Below, piece after piece: positions 1 to 4,915 of a stretch of 13,665 bases of DNA. The position numbers and the translations under genes were made by a program. Within the stretch, counting starts at the first letter, position 1. Each line of letters starts with the position of its first letter. Under the pieces are notes generated by a model. It saw nothing but the letters and a program-made list of their open reading frames with translations, ran no database searches and was not told the origin of the DNA. Source of the stretch: an uncultured Tidjanibacter sp. (lineage in GTDB: Bacteria > Bacteroidota > Bacteroidia > Bacteroidales > Rikenellaceae); assembly GCA_934663885.1 (NCBI GenBank), contig CAKUKW010000032.1:1-13665 (forward strand). Reading direction: 5' to 3'.

Positions 1-98
1 CAGACATGCAAATAGGGGAATCTTTTTCATAAACAGTAATTTTTGGTTTGGGGTGTAGGCCAATCGGCTTTCTAAGCAGGCCACCGGATGCTAATATA

Positions 99-127
99 CT
101 GATTTTCTGGATAATTGCAAAAATCAG
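99..127 (-). terminator. Possible weak terminator after the S24 repressor gene
   Basis: Eight-base arms CTGATTTT (99-106) and AAAATCAG (120-127) with a 13-base loop lie about 25 bases beyond the repressor stop codon. The stem is A/T-rich and there is no clean T-run in the leftward direction, so termination is only a possibility. I see nothing else recognisable in bases 1-152. Confidence 0.25.
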
Positions 128-152
128 CAAGATTCAAGACACTTCTTTAACG

Positions 153-848
153 TCAGTGCATCGAATTCATCCGGATGCTGGCCTTGATGAAAGCAAGCGC
201 GCGGATACGGTCCATACAAACCTCCTTCTCGGCGTGGTGCTTGTTTTCGCTTACCAGCTTTACATACCCCTCCCTGTCTGATTTCTGGATATATTTCACA
301 GTGATATATTCTTCGCCGTCGATGTCTATCGACAACAGGTACATATCGCCCCAGAAAATATCGTCGAGGCTGTTTATCTGTTTGTACAGCACTATATCCC
401 CGCTCTTCAGCAGCGGATACATACTGTCGCCCACTATATATATTGCCCCGTCGCACTTCGGAAGGTTGGGGATATGTATATAGTTCACCGGTTTCTGCGT
501 GGCCTGCTCCACGAACAGCGGAACAAGGCCGGCGGTTCCCGTGAGTTCATACAGCGGAACGCTCTGCAGCGGGACGATCCTTTCAACGCCCTTGCGGTTG
601 CGGCTGGGTACTATCATCGCCTTGTCGCAGTTGAATATGTCTCCTTTGCCTGTATTGAGCCACTCCTCGTTCACGTTCAGGTCTTGGATCATGATCTGTT
701 TGTTGCGTTCCGACAGTGAAGCTTTCCCCGTTTCTATCATTGACAGGGCGCTTTTTCCTATACCTAAAACAGCCGAAAGGTCTTCCTGTTTCATATCCAA
801 CTCTTTGCGGATCTGTTTCACTCTTGAGCCAATATTCCGGTCTTTCAT
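153..848 (-). CDS. Phage-type repressor: HTH plus S24 (LexA-like) peptidase domain
   Basis: A 231-residue protein. Residues about 8-62 form a Cro/C1-type helix-turn-helix (KQIRKELDMKQEDLSAVLGI, then a recognition-helix region around SALSMIETGK). Residues about 95-222 form an S24 domain: the GDSMYPLLKSGD block supplies the expected nucleophile Ser142, and TVKY supplies the general base Lys185. A candidate self-cleavage bond Ala106-Gly107 sits in GTAGLV; its spacing to Ser and Lys (36 and 43 residues) resembles LexA (about 35 and 37). By family knowledge such proteins bind operators as dimers and inactivate themselves on RecA filaments after DNA damage, so this is probably a prophage repressor controlling the promoters at 868-947. 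The start is the only good ATG after the HTH, with an A/T-rich leader and a promoter upstream. It could instead be a host stress regulator of the same fold, but the terminase nearby favours phage origin. Confidence 0.9.
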   Translation of the reverse strand: MKDRNIGSRVKQIRKELDMKQEDLSAVLGIGKSALSMIETGKASLSERNKQIMIQDLNVNEEWLNTGKGDIFNCDKAMIVPSRNRKGVERIVPLQSVPLYELTGTAGLVPLFVEQATQKPVNYIHIPNLPKCDGAIYIVGDSMYPLLKSGDIVLYKQINSLDDIFWGDMYLLSIDIDGEEYITVKYIQKSDREGYVKLVSENKHHAEKEVCMDRIRALAFIKASIRMNSMH

Positions 849-871
849 GGGTAAAAAATTTATTAAATTGT

Positions 872-903
872 ATTGACAAATTCAATTATTGAACTTATAT
901 TTG
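872..903 (+). promoter_or_regulatory. Rightward promoter opposing the repressor promoter
   Basis: TATATTTG at 896-903 is a full -7 match (TAnnTTTG). TTG at 873-875 lies 20 bases upstream as a -33 element. Transcription should start near 910 and run rightward across the repressor promoter toward the gene at 1072. The leader of about 160 bases contains the 924-947 inverted repeat. It also contains an eight-codon mini-ORF (ATG 1021 to TAA 1047) preceded by AAGGAG at a sensible distance; whether it is translated cannot be told. Confidence 0.55.
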
Positions 904-908
904 TTCGA

Positions 909-940
909 CAAAGTTAAACAATTTAGCCGATTTACCAAAA
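909..940 (-). promoter_or_regulatory. Leftward Bacteroidota-type promoter for the S24 repressor
   Basis: Read on the minus strand, TTTTG (complement of 936-940) is followed after 19 bases by TAACTTTG (complement of 909-916). This is a full match to the -7 consensus TAnnTTTG at normal spacing. Transcription should begin near 902, leaving a leader of about 54 bases before the repressor start at 848. The -33 element lies inside the 10-bp inverted repeat at 924-947, which suggests autoregulation. Confidence 0.65.
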
Positions 941-1071
941 TCGGCTATTTATTACTGCGAAATTTAAGATTGCAGGATAGAAATCAAGAGGTGTGCGCAA
1001 AATAAAAGGAGCGGTACGGCATGTATCGTCAGCCAACTAAAACTTAAACTATTATTAAAAACTTAACTGTT

Positions 1072-1470
1072 ATGAAGGAGCGTAATTCAATGTTCGTGGA
1101 AACCCGGAGCGGGGGTGGGCAGATTATATTTGCCGAAAACCGTTCGATGATGATAGAGATAGAAAGCGACGATTACGTTGCGGTGGCCGAAAAGTTTGCG
1201 GAAGCTGTCGGCGGCTCGGAATACTTCAGCGGAAGCGTGAGCTGCAGCCACGCAGGATTCGATTCCGTCCTTACAGCTACGGTACTGGTTTACCGCCGTG
1301 GGGACGGGATGCCGGAAGGGAAATACGGGATGGTAACCGATATCGTCCCCGTATGGTGGGAATTTTCGACGGTCGCCCCCGACGGCAGCGAACTTATCAA
1401 CGGGTTCAGTTTTTCCGAGCTCAAAAAGTATTTCCTGGACATTTGCCAGACACCCGACAATATAATGTAA
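1072..1470 (+). CDS. Unrecognised 132-residue protein next to the phage control region
   Basis: I do not recognise the family. The protein is soluble and acidic, with no signal peptide or membrane segment. It has alternating hydrophobic stretches (GGQIIFAENRSMMIEIES; VSCSHAGFDSVLTATVLVYR), a DIVPVWWEF core and a helical C-terminus around FSFSELKKYFLDICQ, suggesting a compact alpha/beta fold. Two starts are possible. ATG 1072 has the A/T-rich leader usual for Bacteroidota. In-frame ATG 1090 has AAGGAG nine bases upstream and would give 126 residues starting MFVETRS. It is the first gene reached by the rightward promoter near 872-903 and is followed by a terminator, so it may be the early gene opposed to the repressor. 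A Cro-like role is not supported: no HTH is visible. Confidence 0.7.
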   Translation: MKERNSMFVETRSGGGQIIFAENRSMMIEIESDDYVAVAEKFAEAVGGSEYFSGSVSCSHAGFDSVLTATVLVYRRGDGMPEGKYGMVTDIVPVWWEFSTVAPDGSELINGFSFSELKKYFLDICQTPDNIM

Positions 1471-1621
1471 ACCCAACCTTTATTTTATACCTTTCCAAAT
1501 CCGAGCGGCTTTCCACGGGGCCGCTTTATTGTGCCTCCGGCCGTGATAAAAAACGGGGGCTTTCATAATTTGTCGTCCGTAACTTTTATCGGCGAGAGCA
1601 GTTTATTTGCCTAAACCCAAC
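1468..1621 (+). repeat. Ten-base direct repeat flanking the gap before the terminase
   Basis: TAAACCCAAC occurs at 1468-1477, including the TAA stop of the preceding gene, and again at 1612-1621, directly before the terminase start. The terminator lies between the copies. It may be chance, a leader-associated site or the scar of a small duplication. Confidence 0.4.
1504..1530 (+). terminator. Intrinsic terminator after the 132-residue gene
   Basis: Perfect six-base G/C-rich arms AGCGGC (1504-1509) and GCCGCT (1520-1525), followed by TTTATT, lie 33 bases after the stop codon. This separates the gene at 1072 from the terminase, unless termination is overcome. Confidence 0.65.
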
Positions 1622-1623
1622 TT

Positions 1624-3075
1624 ATGTCTGAAACAGAAAATGATACAATGCCCTCTTTCGAAGAGTTTTCCACCGCCATGGTGCCGGAAATCTCGCTGGG
1701 GAAATTCCACATGGCTTATTACCGCGTACTGGAAGCCTTCGCCACGGGCCGAATCCGCAGGCTAATAGTGACAGTCCCCCCGCAGCACGGAAAATCCCTC
1801 GGCTCGTCGGTACTGCTTCCCGCTTATATGCTGGGATTGGATCCGTCGCTGAAGATAGCCATTGCATCCCACAGCGCTTCGCTGGCTAACAAGTTTAACA
1901 AACGCGTACAGCGTATGATAGATTCGCCGGGCTACGGCAGGCTGTTCCCCGCCACGACCATAAAGGGAGCGGCGCTGAAAGGTTCGGGCAAAGCGGGCGA
2001 TTACGTACGTTCGGCCGAACTGGTGGAAATTATCGGGACGGGCGGGGAGCTGATGTCTGTCGGGCGTGAAGGGTCGCTTACGGGCAACAGGGTCGATATA
2101 TTTATTATAGACGACCTTTATAGAGACGCCATGGAGGCCAACTCTCCCGTCATACGCGAAAACTGCTGGGACTGGTATACATCGGTTGTCCGCACCCGCC
2201 AGCATAACGATTCTTCGGAACTTATAGTGTTTACGCGGTGGCACGAGGAGGATTTGATAGGCTCCCTAATGTCGAAGGAGGAGGTGATAGAGCTCAAGCG
2301 CTGGGAGCAGATCGAAGAGGGGAGCGGCAATAAGTGGCTGCTCCTCAATTTCGAGGCACTGAAGGACTCCCCGCCTACCGAAACCGACTCCCGTGCCGAA
2401 GGCGAGGCCCTGTGGCCGGAAAGGCACAGCGCGGATCTCCTGGCAGAAAAGCGCCGGCTCGATGCCCACAGGTTCGAAGCTATGTACCAGGGGCGGCCAT
2501 CGGGCGCCGATTCGCTACTTTACGGTAATGGTTTCCGCACATACCTTTCATTGCCCGGTGACATTATTAGGCGGGCGAATTATACGGATACGGCCGACAC
2601 GGGAGATGATTACCTGTGCTCTATCTGTTACGCGGTGGACACTGACAACAGGATATACGTTACCGACGTGGTTTACTCGCGGGAAAGAATGGAGGTTACC
2701 GAGAAGATGGTCTGCGCGATGCTGGGCCAGCGGCCCGACTGCGAAGTATTGGTGGAAAGCAACAACGGCGGCCGCGGTTTCGCCCGCTCGCTTTCGCGGA
2801 TGATGCCGGGAATCCCCGTAAAATGGTTCCACCAGTCCGACAATAAAGAGGCTCGTATCGTTTCCAACTCCTCGGCAGTGCTGCATAATATATCGATGCC
2901 GGGTGACTGGCGCCGCAGGTGGCCCGAGTTTGCCGCGCACCTGTCCTCCTACCGGCGTAAATACCGGGCCAACCGCTGGCACGACGCCCCCGACGTACTC
3001 ACGGGAATAATCGAGCGCGAACTCACCACGAAACTTTCAAAAAAGATAAAGGCCCTCGCGTTCTCGGGGAAATGA
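1624..3075 (+). CDS. Phage terminase large subunit (ATPase plus RNase H-like nuclease)
   Basis: A 483-residue protein of normal length for a large terminase, the motor that cuts and pumps phage DNA into proheads. ATPase domain: Walker A VPPQHGKS (51-58), Walker B IFIIDD (159-164) and a coupling motif FTRWHEEDL (203-211). Nuclease domain from about residue 315: candidate metal ligands Asp322/Asp325 in NYTDTADTGDD, Glu378 in VLVESNNGG and Asp454/Asp457 in WHDAPDVLTG. All catalytic landmarks are present and the frame is open, so there is no sign of decay. The start at 1624 follows the A/T-rich leader; in-frame Met9 is a weaker alternative. No small terminase, portal, protease or capsid gene follows, and beyond it there is only an HTH stub and host-like genes. 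It is therefore probably a stranded prophage gene, or the edge of a remnant continuing to the left of the window. Confidence 0.95.
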   Translation: MSETENDTMPSFEEFSTAMVPEISLGKFHMAYYRVLEAFATGRIRRLIVTVPPQHGKSLGSSVLLPAYMLGLDPSLKIAIASHSASLANKFNKRVQRMIDSPGYGRLFPATTIKGAALKGSGKAGDYVRSAELVEIIGTGGELMSVGREGSLTGNRVDIFIIDDLYRDAMEANSPVIRENCWDWYTSVVRTRQHNDSSELIVFTRWHEEDLIGSLMSKEEVIELKRWEQIEEGSGNKWLLLNFEALKDSPPTETDSRAEGEALWPERHSADLLAEKRRLDAHRFEAMYQGRPSGADSLLYGNGFRTYLSLPGDIIRRANYTDTADTGDDYLCSICYAVDTDNRIYVTDVVYSRERMEVTEKMVCAMLGQRPDCEVLVESNNGGRGFARSLSRMMPGIPVKWFHQSDNKEARIVSNSSAVLHNISMPGDWRRRWPEFAAHLSSYRRKYRANRWHDAPDVLTGIIERELTTKLSKKIKALAFSGK

Positions 3076-3101
3076 TTTACAGGTTTTCGGAGAGTTAAAT
3101 A

Positions 3102-3329
3102 TTACCGGTTAAACAGAACTTTTCTTAACCGACGCGAGAGACCCTAAGTCTGCCGCTTAATATGAATATCGGGCGGATAGAGATCGCTGAAAACTCTATT
3201 TCTCTTCCAACCCTTAAATGGCTTTGCGATTACCAGGGTATTACCTTAGAGGAGTTCTTCCGGGGTATCGATACAAAAAGGGCACGCCGCGCCTCGACAT
3301 AAAAACATCGAATTATTTATTTACCGGTT
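3102..3329 (+). repeat. Nine-base direct repeat flanking the HTH remnant
   Basis: TTACCGGTT occurs at 3102-3110 and 3321-3329, bracketing about 210 bases that contain the truncated HTH frame. The length would suit a target-site duplication or a deletion joint, but no inverted ends or transposase accompany it, and the core ACCGGT is itself palindromic, so chance is quite possible. Confidence 0.3.
3129..3302 (+). pseudogene. C-terminal remnant of a Cro/C1-type HTH regulator
   Basis: Between the terminase and the next gene, an open frame from after TAA 3126-3128 to TAA 3300-3302 has an ATG at 3162 giving 46 residues. Its middle reads IGRIEIAENSISLPTLKWLC followed by DYQGITLEEFFRGID. This matches the second half of an XRE/Cro-C1 domain: end of the recognition helix (isriE.g), Pro-Ser-Leu-like turn, then the two helices ending in lgitleeFF. 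The first two helices (the scaffold and positioning helix of the HTH) are missing, because the upstream frame closes after about 11 unrelated residues. It is therefore probably a decayed regulator gene rather than a working one. The assignment is by pattern only. Confidence 0.55.
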
Positions 3330-3356
3330 TATATTTTGGCAGGGAACTCCGCCCTT

Positions 3357-4007
3357 TTATTTTCCCCTGTAGAACAGGAATCCTATGTAAAACCGGGGGC
3401 CGGAAGGAAAATCGGGCTGGCGGTTGGATACGTTTATAATGTAGTCGGCTTTGAACACTATGCGTATCCTGGATGTGGCGTCGTATTCGAACCCCGCGTA
3501 AGGCACGACGCAGGCGAAACCATATTTCCTGTATGATGAGTTCTGCTCGGCTATGAAATCGTCGGGCGCCTCAGCTGCCAGTGTAAGGTTCGACGCACTC
3601 CCGCCGCCTAACGTGAATCCCGCGAAAGGAGATATTCTCTTTCCTGTTTTCCAGATGCAGTCCGCAAGGATCCCACCCCATCCTATACGGACGTTACTGC
3701 CGTAATCCCCATACTTCAGTGTGCTCACGTAGCCTTCGGTCCCTACCCTGAGCCATTTCCCGAAATGGAATTTCACTGCCCCGCCGATCCCGGTGGGTAT
3801 TCCCTGCATTTTCTGGTCGCTTACCTGGAGACCTGCCCCGTCGAAAACAGTTGTCCGCCCTCCGTAAAGATACCCAGCGTGGAGCATCATTCCTCCTGAG
3901 AAACCCTTGTATGCTAACCTGCCTTTCTCTTTTGGTTCGGCATGAAGCGGCGTTCCGACGATGCTGAAAAGAAGCAAAAGGATAAATAAGGGAAGTGTTT
4001 TTCTCAT
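3357..4007 (-). CDS. Exported beta-rich protein, probably a small outer-membrane barrel
   Basis: With the start at 4007, the product is 216 residues with a clear signal peptide MRKTLPLFILLLLFSIVG and probable cleavage after PLHA, about residue 23. The frame is also open to 4070, but that longer start would place the promoter-like TATATTTG at 4031-4038 inside the coding region and bury the signal peptide. The mature part is glycine- and aromatic-rich, with alternating beta strands (GGAVKFHFGKWLRVGTEGYV, NVRIGWGGILAD, RIRIVFKADYIINV) and ends GPRFYIGFLFYRGK, close to an aromatic-terminated barrel strand. This suggests an eight- to ten-strand outer-membrane beta-barrel or a periplasmic beta protein. 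I know no function. It is convergent with the HTH remnant and appears monocistronic. Confidence 0.7.
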   Translation of the reverse strand: MRKTLPLFILLLLFSIVGTPLHAEPKEKGRLAYKGFSGGMMLHAGYLYGGRTTVFDGAGLQVSDQKMQGIPTGIGGAVKFHFGKWLRVGTEGYVSTLKYGDYGSNVRIGWGGILADCIWKTGKRISPFAGFTLGGGSASNLTLAAEAPDDFIAEQNSSYRKYGFACVVPYAGFEYDATSRIRIVFKADYIINVSNRQPDFPSGPRFYIGFLFYRGK

Positions 4008-4030
4008 GGATAAGTCATTTTTTCTCCGTG

Positions 4031-4038
4031 CAAATATA
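4031..4038 (-). promoter_or_regulatory. Promoter -7 element for the barrel-like protein
   Basis: The complement reads TATATTTG, a full match to TAnnTTTG, 23 bases before the start at 4007. No convincing -33 TTTG is seen at 19-21 bases, so the assignment rests on the -7 box. It implies a leader of about 18 bases and excludes the start at 4070. Confidence 0.45.
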
Positions 4039-4392
4039 GGTATATTGAAATAAAATTCAGGATCTTGCATAAAATAAGTAAAAAAGCTTACCTTTGGGGT
4101 CGGAATCCGATTCTATAGCTGCCCAGCCATACATTTGATGGCTTTTTCCCCTGTTTTCAGGCACAGGGTATCGTACCGGACGATACTTTGTACAGGCAGC
4201 AGGAACGTATTCAGGGGACCCGTGTACGGGCGAGGAGAGTTTATATTCCCAACGTTATTCGAGCTAAAAGCCACAATTATTGTGGTCACTGTCTTTTGCG
4301 GTTGAGCTATGTTATTGCACTAACACCACAGGACACATGGAGGAGTAGCGGTTTGGAATTGAGGAAGAGAGATTAACCCCAAAACATATACT
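4039..4392. other. Intergenic stretch of about 350 bases with two short palindromes
   Basis: I find no convincing gene or RNA here. An open frame at 4188-4376 (TTG start) has no recognisable protein character and odd composition. Two exact inverted repeats stand out: GTATCGT-N5-ACGATAC at 4168-4186, and the 15-base palindrome CCACAATTATTGTGG at 4271-4285, about 110 bases upstream of the gene at 4393. The latter could be a dimeric regulator site. No full promoter for the 4393 gene could be placed. Confidence 0.5.
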
Positions 4393-4821
4393 ATGGAAGA
4401 CGTTAAACACATTTTCTCAGAAAGTGGAACGTGGAAAACCGTATCTGAATTTATCACGCCGGACGGCCAAGTGGCTACAGGTTCCGGCGAATCACACATC
4501 ACCGTAAAGGAAGACAAGATCATTAACAAAAGCTGGACGAAGAACGAGCCGTTCGACCTGGCAAACGAATACCGCATAACGCCCATACTTGGCAACAGGT
4601 ATATGTGCAGGGCCGAGAACCGTGCGCTCGGCAGTACCCAATACGGCTGGATGGACTTTCACCTCAACACTGTTTTTTCTAAATACGTATTCGAAAATTC
4701 CGACTTGAACGGTTACGAAGTGATTACCCGTGAGGGAGATGTCTGTCGCGTGGCAGGCGCCCTTTACAAAGGCAATAACCTCGTAGATACCTGGACGGCG
4801 GTGATGACAAAGATAGATTAA
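4393..4821 (+). CDS. Small cytoplasmic beta-rich protein of unknown function
   Basis: A 142-residue protein without signal peptide or membrane segments. Its pattern of short beta strands resembles lipocalin/fatty-acid-binding-like or DUF1579-like small barrels: SGTWKTVSEFITPDGQVATG, ESHITVKEDKIINKSWTKN, GSTQYGWMDFHLNTVFSKYV, NDLNGYEV-like turn, then NLVDTWTAVMTKID. The opening 'GTW...GS' near the N-terminus and repeated antiparallel strands support this, but the family is not identified. It is convergent with the EF-G paralogue and shares a strong bidirectional hairpin with it. The start at 4393 follows the A/T-rich leader AACATATACT. Confidence 0.7.
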   Translation: MEDVKHIFSESGTWKTVSEFITPDGQVATGSGESHITVKEDKIINKSWTKNEPFDLANEYRITPILGNRYMCRAENRALGSTQYGWMDFHLNTVFSKYVFENSDLNGYEVITREGDVCRVAGALYKGNNLVDTWTAVMTKID

Positions 4822-4868
4822 TGTGTTTCGGACTTTAGGGGATTGCGGACCCTCAGGCCCGGACATAA

Positions 4869-4897
4869 AAAAGGGACTTCCATAGGGAGTCCCTTTT
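4869..4897. terminator. Bidirectional terminator between convergent genes
   Basis: Arms AAAAGGGACTTCC (4869-4881) and GGGAGTCCCTTTT (4885-4897) pair over 13 bases, with one G-T wobble and an ATA loop. T-runs occur at the downstream end in both directions, ending the 142-residue gene and the EF-G paralogue. Confidence 0.85.
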
Positions 4898-4915
4898 AAC
4901 ATACTTCAGTAAGCG

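Larger units (their letters stand above)
868..947. promoter_or_regulatory. Probable operator cluster in the repressor control region
   Basis: Three inverted repeats lie on the promoter elements. TTGT-N4-ACAA at 868-879 covers the rightward -33. TTGT-TCG-ACAA at 901-911 joins the two -7 elements. A perfect 10-bp repeat, TAGCCGATTT at 924-933 and AAATCGGCTA at 938-947 with a four-base centre, covers the leftward -33. Their centres are spaced about 32 and 30 bases, near three helical turns. The first two share their half-site; the third has a different sequence and might bind another protein or act as an RNA hairpin in the rightward leader. The operator role is inferred from position. Confidence 0.45.

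Noticed and set aside
48..281. Rightward frame at the left edge
   Set aside because: Mostly antisense to the 3' end of the repressor gene and without any domain signature.
924..947. Reading the 10-bp inverted repeat as a terminator
   Set aside because: Flanks are A/T-rich but lack a clear T-run, and it overlaps the -33 box of the repressor promoter, so an operator is the better reading.
4008..4070. Upstream extension of the barrel-like gene to ATG 4070
   Set aside because: It would add 21 residues ahead of a perfect signal peptide and place the -7 box at 4031-4038 inside the gene.
4095..4135. tRNA-like piece GGTCGGAATCC
   Set aside because: Resembles a T-arm only loosely; no acceptor, anticodon or D-arm pairing could be found around it.
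4188..4376. A 62-codon frame from TTG 4188
   Set aside because: Weak start, no leader or promoter, basic composition with no recognisable fold; more likely chance.
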